Assembly (NCBI GenBank): GCA_900552565.1
Contig: USAK01000021.1
Span: forward strand, 1 to 32,335
DNA: 32,335 nt
Direction: 5' to 3'
Origin: an uncultured Selenomonas sp.
GTDB taxonomy: Bacteria > Bacillota > Negativicutes > Selenomonadales > Selenomonadaceae
Shown here: piece after piece, positions 1-7,863 of the stretch
Numbering within the stretch: position 1 is the first letter of the stretch
How the letters are laid out: every line of letters starts with the position of its first letter
The notes under the pieces: generated by a model
Told to the model about the DNA's origin: nothing
Databases searched by the model: none
The model's input: only the letters and a program-made list of their open reading frames with translations
Position numbers and translations under genes: made by a program

Positions 1-97
1 GGCATAAAGTAGATTCATGCAATACCGATTTACACAAACTATTTTACACTCCCCTATGCAGATGGAATTTGCGCTTTATTTTTTTGGAGGATACAAC

Positions 98-856
98 ATG
101 GTTTATCTCTTGAAATTCGGGGCAAGCTGGATTTTGCCGCCGGGCATCTTTATTCTGGCGTTCTTTGCGCTTTCCGTCTGGCTGTGGAAAAAGCGCGGCG
201 AGAAAAAGGCTGCGGCGATTCTCTTTGTCCTGACGTTTGTGTTTTATCTGCTCTGTACAGGGTTCGTGGCCGAGAAGACCATGGGAGCGCTGGAATCTGT
301 CTATGCCCCGCCGGAAAATCCTTCCGGGGATGTCATCATCATGCTCGGCGGCGGTGCCTACAATGATACGCCTGATGTCGATGGCACAGGGACGCTCTGC
401 GCGAGTCCCGCGAGCCGCCTGCTGACAGCCGTGCGGCTGCAGCGCAGGCTCGATGTGCCCATCCTGCTGTCCGGCGGACAGGTCTATGAGGATACGGGGG
501 CCGAGGCCAAGATTGCCAAGCGTGTGCTCATGAGCCTCGGCGTGCCGGAGGATAAGATTCTCACGGAGACAAAGAGCATCAATACGAGCCAGAATGCCAA
601 ATTCTCCGCGGAAATCCTGCGCGAAAACGGTCTTTCGCATCCAATCCTCGTGACGAGTGCCTTCCATATGAATCGTTCCGTGCTCAATTTTGCCAAACAG
701 GGCATCGAAGTGGAGCCGTTCCCGACGGATTATATGGTGGCGCATCATCCGGTATTCCATTACACGAAACTGCGGCCGCAGACAGAGGCCCTGCTTGACA
801 ATGTGACGGTGCTGCAGGAGACTTTGCGCACCTTTGTGACGAGGTATCTGGAATGA
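98..856 (+). CDS. ElyC/SanA/YdcF-family (DUF218) membrane protein
   Basis: A 252-residue protein of the DUF218 family, which includes ElyC, SanA and YdcF; in E. coli these affect envelope integrity, but the biochemical reaction is not settled. Two hydrophobic segments lie near the N-terminus (about residues 8-28 and 38-55), as in ElyC. The soluble domain follows, starting at VIIMLGGG, with a conserved SPASRLLTAVRL stretch, ILLSGG, and a late VTSAFHMNRS motif typical of the family. I chose ATG 98 because GGAGG at 86-90 lies 7 bases upstream; an in-frame ATG at 17 exists but has no ribosome site. Its stop overlaps the next gene by 4 bases (ATGA), so the two are probably translationally coupled. 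The family assignment is firm and the role is inferred. Confidence 0.82.
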   Translation: MVYLLKFGASWILPPGIFILAFFALSVWLWKKRGEKKAAAILFVLTFVFYLLCTGFVAEKTMGALESVYAPPENPSGDVIIMLGGGAYNDTPDVDGTGTLCASPASRLLTAVRLQRRLDVPILLSGGQVYEDTGAEAKIAKRVLMSLGVPEDKILTETKSINTSQNAKFSAEILRENGLSHPILVTSAFHMNRSVLNFAKQGIEVEPFPTDYMVAHHPVFHYTKLRPQTEALLDNVTVLQETLRTFVTRYLE

Positions 857-2196
857 CGAAAAATCTTACCGAAGGCTCGCCGGCAAAGCTCATTTTCTTT
901 TTCACTATGCCGCTGATTGCCGGCAATATCTTTCAGCAGCTCTATGCCTTTGTCGATACCTTGATTGTCGGGCGCTTCCTCGGGGTCAATGCTCTTGCCG
1001 CTGTTGGCTGTACAGGTTCGTTGATGTTCCTGATGCTCGGCTTTGTCATCGGCTTTTCCACGGGGCTTTCCATTTATACCGGACAGCGCTTTGGCGCGCG
1101 GGATGCAGAGGGCGTCAGGCGCAGTGCGGCGGCCTGTGCCGTGCTGTCTGTATTTGCTTCCATTATCCTGACGGCCATTGGCGTGCTGCTCTGCCGCCAG
1201 CTGCTCATCTGGATGCAGACGCCGGCGGAAATCATCGACGGGGCGTATTCTTTCATCAGTCTGATTTACGCAGGCATCTGCCTGTTTGTCTTTTATCAGA
1301 CGCAGACGAATCTCATCCGCGCACTCGGCGACAGCAAGACGCCGACCATCCTGCTGGCTTGCGGCCTGACGCTCAACATCATTTTTGAACCTATTGCCAT
1401 CCTCTGTTTTGGCTGGGGCATTCCCGGCGCTGCTCTCGCGACGTTGGCTTCGCAGGTCTGCGGCAATCTTCTCTGCCTGTTCTTCATCATGAAGAAAGTG
1501 CCTGCTCTGCATACGCATAAAGCCGACTGGCGGCCGGACCTCAAGCTTTATTGGGAGCATCTGCGTATTGCGCTGCCCATGGGCTTTCAGTCGAGCATCA
1601 TCGCCATCGGCGCAGTCATCCTGCAGGTGGCCCTCAATGACCTTGGACCTCTGGCCGTTGCGGCCTATGCGGCAGCGCAGAAAATCGAGTCGCTTGCCAT
1701 GATGCCGATGATGTCGTTCGGCATTGCGATGTCAGCGTATACGGCGCAGAATTACGGCGCGCGCAAATTTGCACGCATCGGCGAGGGGGTGCGCAAATGC
1801 TGCTATATGTCTGTGAGCTTTGCCCTGCTGGCCGGTGCCGGCCTGATATTCTTTGGCCCTTCGCTCATGCATCTCTTTGTCGGCGACGGGGCACAGCAGG
1901 TCATCGACTTCGGTCATGAGTATCTGATTGTCAATGGCTCGTGCTATTGGATTCTTTCCTTCTTATTTATATTCCGCTATACGCTGCAGGGGCTTGGCCA
2001 GAGTGTGGTGCCGACGATTGCGGGCATCATGGAACTCATCATGCGCACGGCGGCAGCGCTTTTCCTCTGCGGCTGGCTGGGCTATCTCGGTGCCTGCCTC
2101 GCTAACCCCATGGCCTGGATTGGCTCCTGTGTGCCGCTGACCATTGCCTTCTATTGGACGCACCGCAGCTTCCAGAAAAAATATCATCTGGGATAA
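853..2196 (+). CDS. MATE-family multidrug/Na+ antiporter
   Basis: A 447-residue polytopic inner-membrane protein of the MATE family, which exports cationic drugs or metabolites in exchange for Na+ or H+. The N-terminus (GSPAKLIFFFTMPLIAGNIFQQLYAF split over helix 1, then DTLIVGRFLG) is the characteristic MATE signature. A matching second half begins near residue 235 (LRIALPMGFQSSIIAIG), giving the usual two six-helix bundles, and the length is typical. It starts inside the stop of the DUF218 gene, with GAGG at 841-844 as a modest ribosome site. The substrate cannot be read from sequence. A short inverted repeat after the stop (GGAATC...GATTCC, about 2201-2217) lacks a good U-tract, so the transcript may continue. 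Confidence 0.92.
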   Translation: MTKNLTEGSPAKLIFFFTMPLIAGNIFQQLYAFVDTLIVGRFLGVNALAAVGCTGSLMFLMLGFVIGFSTGLSIYTGQRFGARDAEGVRRSAAACAVLSVFASIILTAIGVLLCRQLLIWMQTPAEIIDGAYSFISLIYAGICLFVFYQTQTNLIRALGDSKTPTILLACGLTLNIIFEPIAILCFGWGIPGAALATLASQVCGNLLCLFFIMKKVPALHTHKADWRPDLKLYWEHLRIALPMGFQSSIIAIGAVILQVALNDLGPLAVAAYAAAQKIESLAMMPMMSFGIAMSAYTAQNYGARKFARIGEGVRKCCYMSVSFALLAGAGLIFFGPSLMHLFVGDGAQQVIDFGHEYLIVNGSCYWILSFLFIFRYTLQGLGQSVVPTIAGIMELIMRTAAALFLCGWLGYLGACLANPMAWIGSCVPLTIAFYWTHRSFQKKYHLG

Positions 2197-2324
2197 GGGG
2201 AATCGTGGCAGGATTCCTGTATTTTCTGTCGAAAAAGAACAACAACAATAGTGGACAGCTGTTGCTGATATGGCAAATATCAAAACAGAATTTCTGGTAA
2301 TGGATTCAGGAAGGGATGGATATT

Positions 2325-4007
2325 ATGTATCAAGACGAGTACAAACGCTGGGCTGCAGCAGATCTCATTGATTTTGACCTGAACAAGGAACTCAATGACA
2401 TCGCAGGGGACGATGAGGCTATCAAAGACCGTTTTGCTGTGGCTCTCGAATTTGGTACGGCTGGTCTGCGCGGCGTGCTCGGCGCTGGCACGAACCGCAT
2501 GAATATCTGGGTCGTCCGTCAGGCAACGCAGGGCGTGGCCGACTGGGTCAAGACACAGGGCGGCACGCAGACCGTGGCAATAAGCTACGACAGCCGCCTC
2601 AAGGGCTGGACCTTTGCTCGTGAGGCTGCAGGTGTCCTCGCGGCCAATGGCATTCATGTACGTCTCTACGAAGAACTCATGCCGGTGCCGGCGCTGAGCT
2701 TTGCTACGCGTTATTATCACTGCAATGCCGGCATCATGATTACGGCGTCGCACAATCCGGCACAGTATAACGGCTACAAGGCTTATGGCCCGGATGGCTG
2801 CCAGATGACGGATGATGCCGCTGCTGTCGTCTATGCATCGATTCAGAAGACCGATGTGCTGACGGGCGCCAAACACATGAGCTTTTCGGAAGGCGTTGAA
2901 AAAGGCCTGGTTCAGTTTGTCGGCGAAGACTGCAAGGATGCGTTCTACAAGGCTATTGAAGCACGTCAGGTCCGTCCGGGTCTCGCAAAGACCGCCGGCC
3001 TCAAGCTCGTTTATTCGCCGCTCAACGGCACGGGCCTTGTTCCTGTCACGCGCGTGCTCAAGGACATCGGCATCACGGACATTACGATGGTACCGGAGCA
3101 GGAGTATCCGAACGGCTATTTCACGACCTGCAGCTATCCGAATCCGGAAATCTTCGATGCGCTCGCAAAAGGCCTTGAGCTTGCCAAGAAAGAGCAGGCT
3201 GACCTCATGCTCGCAACAGACCCGGATGCCGACCGCGTAGGCATTGCCATGAAGTGTGCCGACGGCTCGTACGAACTCGTCTCGGGCAACGAGATGGGCG
3301 TACTGCTGCTCGACTATATCTGCCAGGGACGCATTGAGAAGGGCACCATGCCGAAGAATCCGGTCGCTGTCATGTCCATCGTTTCAACGCCGCTGGCCGA
3401 CAAAGTTGCTGAGCATTACGGCGTTGAGCTCCGCCACGTACTGACGGGCTTCAAGTGGATTGGTGACCAGATTGCCCAGCTTGAGGCAGCCGGCGAGACG
3501 GACCGCTTCATTTTCGGCTTTGAGGAAAGCTACGGCTACCTGGCCGGCCCGTATGTCCGCGATAAGGATGCCGTTGTTTCTTCGATGCTGATTTGCGAAA
3601 TGGCAGCGTACTACCGCTCCATCGGTTCGTCCATCAAGCAGCGTCTTGAGGAGATTTACCAGCAGTACGGCCGTTATTACAACAAGGTCGATGCGTTCTC
3701 CTTCCCAGGCCTTTCGGGCATGGATAAGATGAAGGGCATCATGGTAAATCTGCGCAAGAATCCGCCAACGGAATTTGCCGGCAAGAAGGTCGTCGAGACG
3801 ATTGACTATGCAGAACCGGAAAAGACGGGTCTGCCGAAAGCCAATGTCCTCATCTATAAACTCGATGACGGTGCAACGGTCGTCGTACGTCCATCCGGCA
3901 CGGAGCCGAAAATCAAGACGTACTTCACGACGCTGGGCAAGGACCTTGAAGAAGCCAAAGCAGAAAAGGATAAACTGGCAGAAGCTGTCAAGCCGCTGCT
4001 GGCCTGA
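2325..4007 (+). CDS. pgcA: Phospho-sugar mutase (alpha-phosphoglucomutase, PgcA type)
   Basis: A 560-residue enzyme of the alpha-D-phosphohexomutase superfamily, interconverting glucose-1-phosphate and glucose-6-phosphate in the cytoplasm. All four active-site loops are visible: TASHNP with the phosphoserine at about Ser142, the metal-binding DPDADR at about 299-304, the sugar-binding GFEESYG, and the phosphate-binding RPSGTEPKIK near the C-terminus. The length and the early TAGLRG motif fit the Firmicutes PgcA/YhxB group rather than the shorter ManB group. I prefer ATG 2325 over ATG 2316 because AGGAAGGG (2308-2315) is 9 bases from the former and touches the latter. A second mutase and pgi follow, so this block links glycolysis with sugar-nucleotide supply. 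Confidence 0.92.
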   Translation: MYQDEYKRWAAADLIDFDLNKELNDIAGDDEAIKDRFAVALEFGTAGLRGVLGAGTNRMNIWVVRQATQGVADWVKTQGGTQTVAISYDSRLKGWTFAREAAGVLAANGIHVRLYEELMPVPALSFATRYYHCNAGIMITASHNPAQYNGYKAYGPDGCQMTDDAAAVVYASIQKTDVLTGAKHMSFSEGVEKGLVQFVGEDCKDAFYKAIEARQVRPGLAKTAGLKLVYSPLNGTGLVPVTRVLKDIGITDITMVPEQEYPNGYFTTCSYPNPEIFDALAKGLELAKKEQADLMLATDPDADRVGIAMKCADGSYELVSGNEMGVLLLDYICQGRIEKGTMPKNPVAVMSIVSTPLADKVAEHYGVELRHVLTGFKWIGDQIAQLEAAGETDRFIFGFEESYGYLAGPYVRDKDAVVSSMLICEMAAYYRSIGSSIKQRLEEIYQQYGRYYNKVDAFSFPGLSGMDKMKGIMVNLRKNPPTEFAGKKVVETIDYAEPEKTGLPKANVLIYKLDDGATVVVRPSGTEPKIKTYFTTLGKDLEEAKAEKDKLAEAVKPLLA

Positions 4008-4033
4008 GAAATAAAGAGTCAGAGGTGTATTGG

Positions 4034-5389
4034 ATGAATTTATCGGCAAAAGGGTTCAGTGCGTTTGACATCCGCGGGCTTTATCCCGAGGTGGTCAATG
4101 AAGAACTCGCCTATCGTGTCGGCAGGACGTTTCCTTCGCTTTTTGCCGCGAAGAACATCGCTGTCGGCCGCGATATCCGGCTTTCGAGCCTGCCTTTGCA
4201 GGAAGCACTTGTCAAAGGCCTGACGGAAGCTGGCTGTGATGTCATGGACCTTGACCTTTGCGGTACAGAAATGATGTATTTTGCTGTGCTGCATTATCAT
4301 CTCGACGGCGGCATCATGATTACGGGCAGTCACAATGAGAAACACTATAACGGCATGCAGCTCGTGCGCCGTGAGGCCCGTCCTATCTCTGAAGATACCG
4401 GCCTTAAGGATTTAAAGGCTGCTGTCATGAGCGATACGCTGCCTGCAGCTGCCGCTGCGTGCGGCCGTGTGGAAAAAAATGACGTCACGGAGGAATACAT
4501 CCAGTACCTTCTGTCGTATATTGATCTTGACCATCTTAAGCCGTTCCGGGTTGTTGCGAATACGGGCAATGGCTCGGCAGGGCCGGTCATCAATGCCATA
4601 GAGAAGCTGCTGCCGTTTGACATCATCAAAGTCAACAACATTCCCGATGGCAATTTTCCGAACGGTGTGCCAAATCCGCTTCTGCCGGAAAACCGCGGGG
4701 CGACGGCAAGTGTCGTGCGCGAGGAAGAAGCCGATATCGGTGTGGCCTGGGACGGCGACTTTGACCGCTGTTTCCTGTTCGACGAAGAAGGAGAGTGCCT
4801 TGAGGGGTACTACCTTGTCGGTCTGCTCGCCGAGACGTTTCTCCGGAAGCACGCAGGGGCGAAGATTGTCCACGACCCGCGTCTTGTCTGGAATACCGAG
4901 GCGGTCTGCAGGGAATTTGGCGGCGAAGCCGTGCTTTCACGCAGCGGCCATGCCTTCATTAAAGACAAGATGAGGGAAACAGGGGCCGTCTATGGCGGCG
5001 AGATGAGTTCGCATCACTATTTCCGTGACTTTTCGTCCTGCGACAGCGGCATGCTGCCGTGGCTGCTCGTCATGGAGCTGCTGTCCCATACGCAGGGAAA
5101 GACGCTCCATGACCTTGCCAGAGTCTGCAGGGAGCGCTTCCCTGTTTCCGGTGAGATCAACAGCAGTGTAAAAGACCCAGATGCTGCTTTGGCAAGAGTA
5201 GAAGCTGCCTATGCTCCGCAGGGAAAAGTGACGAAAATTGACGGGCTATCGGTCGAATTCGGCCAGTGGCGCTTTAATCTCAGAAAATCCAATACAGAGC
5301 CGGTCCTGCGCCTCAATGTGGAGACGCGCGGCGATAAGGCTCTTTGTCAGGCTAAGACGGAAGAACTTTTAAGGCTTATCCGTACCTGA
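4034..5389 (+). CDS. manB: Phosphomannomutase/phosphoglucomutase (ManB/CpsG type)
   Basis: A 451-residue phosphohexomutase of the short ManB/CpsG type, converting mannose-6-phosphate to mannose-1-phosphate for GDP-mannose, and possibly also acting on glucose phosphates. The loops seen are ITGSHN (phosphoserine), DGDFDR (metal site), GGEMSSHHYF (sugar specificity) and RKSNTEP (phosphate site). GEMS-HHYFRDF is characteristic of phosphomannomutases. The serine loop reads GSHNEKHYNG, lacking the usual proline after Asn, which is a mild oddity. Start ATG 4034 is chosen because AGAGG (4021-4025) lies 8 bases upstream; GTG 4025 overlaps that site. It follows the longer mutase by 26 bases and is very likely co-transcribed with it. 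Confidence 0.9.
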   Translation: MNLSAKGFSAFDIRGLYPEVVNEELAYRVGRTFPSLFAAKNIAVGRDIRLSSLPLQEALVKGLTEAGCDVMDLDLCGTEMMYFAVLHYHLDGGIMITGSHNEKHYNGMQLVRREARPISEDTGLKDLKAAVMSDTLPAAAAACGRVEKNDVTEEYIQYLLSYIDLDHLKPFRVVANTGNGSAGPVINAIEKLLPFDIIKVNNIPDGNFPNGVPNPLLPENRGATASVVREEEADIGVAWDGDFDRCFLFDEEGECLEGYYLVGLLAETFLRKHAGAKIVHDPRLVWNTEAVCREFGGEAVLSRSGHAFIKDKMRETGAVYGGEMSSHHYFRDFSSCDSGMLPWLLVMELLSHTQGKTLHDLARVCRERFPVSGEINSSVKDPDAALARVEAAYAPQGKVTKIDGLSVEFGQWRFNLRKSNTEPVLRLNVETRGDKALCQAKTEELLRLIRT

Positions 5390-5397
5390 GACAAATA

Positions 5398-5426
5398 TTC
5401 ACAGCGAAAAGGATACATGATATAAT
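5398..5426 (+). promoter_or_regulatory. Sigma-A promoter for pgi
   Basis: TTCACA (5398-5403), a 17-bp spacer and a perfect TATAAT (5421-5426) form a strong vegetative promoter reading into pgi; transcription should start near 5433. The spacer is almost completely filled by the left arm of a perfect 16-bp inverted repeat (see the separate entry), so the promoter is probably controlled. Confidence 0.75.
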
Positions 5427-5470
5427 AGGTACGTATGGAACCATAGACCTGCTGCATGTATCCTTTTCGC
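5404..5470. repeat. Perfect 16-bp inverted repeat embedded in the pgi promoter
   Basis: The left arm GCGAAAAGGATACATG (5404-5419) and right arm CATGTATCCTTTTCGC (5455-5470) are exact reverse complements, 35 bases apart and 51 bp centre to centre. The left arm lies between the -35 and -10 boxes and the right arm about 22-37 bases after the expected start site. No U-tract follows the right arm, so it is a poor terminator. It looks more like a two-site operator, or a hairpin in read-through RNA from manB. Confidence 0.8.
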
Positions 5471-5526
5471 ATGAGTTAATTGACGAAAAGATATATCAGT
5501 CAGAACAAGCAGAGGAGTGTTAAAAC

Positions 5527-6990
5527 ATGAGTTTGAAACTGAAATCCGGTTTTACGTTCGACTATGACAACCTTTATGGTGAGGGCAAAGTCACGGAAGC
5601 AGACCTCAAGTCCTATGAGGAAGACCTCAAGAAGGCACATGAGGCCATGAAGGTCATGCGCGAGACGGGCTTCATCCGTGCGCATCTCTCGAAAGACGGC
5701 GAGCCGGAAAAAGTTCTGTTCTCCCAGCTGCCGTATGTAGAGGAAGGCCATCTCAACAGCCCGAGCTCTCTCAAACATCTGCAGGAACTCACGGACCATG
5801 TCAAGGACAATGTTGACGTTGTCGTTTCCATGGGTATCGGCGGTTCTTATCTCGGCGATAAGGTCCTGTTCGATGTACAGTGCGGTGCTTACTGGAATGA
5901 GCTGCCGAAGGAAGAGCGCAACGGCTTCCCGAAAGTTTATTTCAGCGGCAACAACATTGACCCGCGCAGCACGGGCGACCTCATCCATCATCTCGAGAAT
6001 GAGTCCAAAATCCTGAAGTATCATGAGAAACGCAATCTCAAGGTTCTGCTGCTCGTCATCTCGAAATCCGGCGGCACGCTCGATACGATGTCGAACTTCA
6101 TGGTGGTCTATGATGCTCTGCAGAAGTTCCCTGGCATCGATGTCGAAGTCGTCGCTGTCACGGACCCGAACATGGAGAACCAGACGCTCCTCAAGAAGCT
6201 GGCCATCGAAAAAGGCTGGCCGCAGTATGCTGTTCCGGACGGCGTTGGCGGACGTTTCTCGATTTTCTGCGAAGTCGGTCTGTCGCTGGCTGCCTGCATC
6301 GGCTTTGATATCAAGGGCTTCCTCGATGGTGCTAAGGACATGGACAAAGCCTGCCAGAACGATGATATCTGGCAGAACCCGGCAATGCTCAACGCAGCCC
6401 TGAAATTCGCTGCTTCGGAGAAGCATGGCCGCGACATCGAAGTCATGATGCCGTATGGCGACTATCTCAAGTCCGTTTCGGAATGGTACATCCAGCTGCT
6501 CGCTGAGTCCCTCGGCAAACAGTACAACAAGGAAGGCAAGGAAGTCTGCTATGGCCGTACGCCGCTCGTCGCTGTCGGCACGACGGATATGCACTCCCAG
6601 ACGCAGCAGCATCAGGAAGGCAAGCTCAACAAGGTTGTCCAGTTCGTCAAGATTGAGAACTGGAAGAACGACCTTGAGATTCCGAATGCATTCCCAGAGG
6701 CAAAGAAACTTGCGGATATCTCCGGTGTTACGATGAGCGAAGCTCTTGAAGTTGCCCGCCAGTCAAACGCTGACGCACTGGCTTCGAACAAGCGCTACAA
6801 CGCCTGCTTCACGCTGCCGGAGCTCAATGCTTATCATCTCGGCGAACTCCTTTACATGCTCGCCATGAGCATTGCTTATGAAGGCGAACTCGCTGATGTC
6901 GATGCCTTCAACCAGCCGGGCGTTGAGTCCTACAAACGCATCATGGGACCGAAACTCCAGGCACTCAAGGCTGCCAAAGCTGCAAAATAA
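5527..6990 (+). CDS. pgi: Glucose-6-phosphate isomerase
   Basis: A 487-residue phosphoglucose isomerase, interconverting glucose-6-phosphate and fructose-6-phosphate in the cytoplasm. It carries the SIS-fold signatures: MGIGGSYLGDK near residue 103, the phosphate-binding SKSGGTLDT near residue 179, GVGGRFSIF near residue 240, and the late QPGVESYKRIMG block containing the active-site lysine region. The length is within the family range, and GAGGAG lies just upstream of ATG 5527. It has its own promoter after two sugar-phosphate mutases and is closed by a strong terminator, so it can be expressed separately from them. Confidence 0.95.
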   Translation: MSLKLKSGFTFDYDNLYGEGKVTEADLKSYEEDLKKAHEAMKVMRETGFIRAHLSKDGEPEKVLFSQLPYVEEGHLNSPSSLKHLQELTDHVKDNVDVVVSMGIGGSYLGDKVLFDVQCGAYWNELPKEERNGFPKVYFSGNNIDPRSTGDLIHHLENESKILKYHEKRNLKVLLLVISKSGGTLDTMSNFMVVYDALQKFPGIDVEVVAVTDPNMENQTLLKKLAIEKGWPQYAVPDGVGGRFSIFCEVGLSLAACIGFDIKGFLDGAKDMDKACQNDDIWQNPAMLNAALKFAASEKHGRDIEVMMPYGDYLKSVSEWYIQLLAESLGKQYNKEGKEVCYGRTPLVAVGTTDMHSQTQQHQEGKLNKVVQFVKIENWKNDLEIPNAFPEAKKLADISGVTMSEALEVARQSNADALASNKRYNACFTLPELNAYHLGELLYMLAMSIAYEGELADVDAFNQPGVESYKRIMGPKLQALKAAKAAK

Positions 6991-7043
6991 AAATAAACTT
7001 TGAGGCTTAGCTGTGCCAATCCACAGGAAAGTCAAAGGCACGG

Positions 7044-7077
7044 AAAGGCTCTGTCGTATGGCAGGGCCTTTCTTTTT
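7044..7077 (+). terminator. Rho-independent terminator after pgi
   Basis: The stem AAAGGCTCTG (7044-7053) pairs with CAGGGCCTTT (7062-7071) with one G:U pair and an 8-base loop, followed by TCTTTTTC. Confidence 0.85.
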
Positions 7078-7122
7078 CACAATTTTAGTCAGAATAATGA
7101 AAATTTATAAGGAGGGAGGAGC

Positions 7123-7767
7123 GTGCGGAAACAATTGACGCCCTGGCAGAAAAAACTTGCGGCCGGTCTGGGGGCCGTGGGGCTGCTGGCTTTGGTGTAT
7201 GTCTGGCAGGCTGATGATGAAAATGCTCTGCTGCTGGCAGAAACGGCCGGCAGTGGTCAGCAGACTGTATCTGCCGGAAAAGAAGCAGGCACATCTTCTT
7301 TGGCAGAGGCCGACAAGGCGAAGTACCAGAAGATTCGCGGACTTGAGAGCCAGACGTCGCTGGAGGAGCTGCGCAATCCTTTTTCGCCGGCGCATGAAAA
7401 GCGCGGGGAAGCTGCAGCAGCAGAAAAACATACCAAGGCGGATGGCCGGAAAACGCAGCTGCAGGTCAGGGAAACTATCAAGAAGCCAGACGGGCAAACC
7501 TCAGCCACTGCTGCGGGACAGCAGGCGGAGTATCCTTCTTCGCTGCCGGAGACGGCCGAAAAAGAGGCTGTGCCGCAGCTGCAGCTGCGCGGCATCGTGC
7601 AGGGCGGCAGTGAGCCTCTGGTCATCTTGTCCAATGGCCGCCAGAGCAGTTCTCTGGCCGTCGGTGAGAGTTTTGCCGGTTATGAAGTCGTGGCCATCGG
7701 CGCACAGGGCGTAAAACTCAGCGGTCCTGACGGCGAGAAGTGGCTGCCCATGGCTTCTCTGGACTAA
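7123..7767 (+). CDS. PilP/GspC-like inner-membrane pilus or secretion protein
   Basis: A 214-residue protein with one N-terminal membrane anchor (about residues 13-30) and a long, low-complexity Ala/Glu/Lys-rich periplasmic linker containing a LRNPFSP motif. The C-terminal beta domain (about 148-214: LQLRGIVQGG, then a VGESFAGYEVVAIG block and a GVKLSG block) resembles the PilP/GspC homology region. In type IV pili and type II secretion this domain docks the inner-membrane platform onto the secretin. The gene directly downstream is a secretin, which supports that reading. Start GTG 7123 has a strong GGAGGGAGGA site. No PilM, PilN or PilO gene is adjacent. The fold assignment rests on motif shape and context rather than strong identity. 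Confidence 0.65.
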   Translation: MRKQLTPWQKKLAAGLGAVGLLALVYVWQADDENALLLAETAGSGQQTVSAGKEAGTSSLAEADKAKYQKIRGLESQTSLEELRNPFSPAHEKRGEAAAAEKHTKADGRKTQLQVRETIKKPDGQTSATAAGQQAEYPSSLPETAEKEAVPQLQLRGIVQGGSEPLVILSNGRQSSSLAVGESFAGYEVVAIGAQGVKLSGPDGEKWLPMASLD

Positions 7768-7863
7768 AAATATAAAAATAGACGAGATATATGGCATGGA
7801 TGGAATCATAGAAAAGGAAAAGAGGTAAGGATAAAGAAAGTGTATAGATGAGGAGGCTGGACA

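Noticed and set aside
760..1560. Antisense frame of 266 codons opposite the MATE gene
   Set aside because: Shadow of a well-supported transporter gene; composition is atypical for a protein.
2201..2217. Terminator after the MATE gene
   Set aside because: The GGAATC/GATTCC dyad is short and lacks a proper T-run.
5500..6612. Antisense frame of 370 codons opposite pgi
   Set aside because: The sense strand encodes a clear glucose-6-phosphate isomerase; the antisense frame has no ribosome site or family motif.
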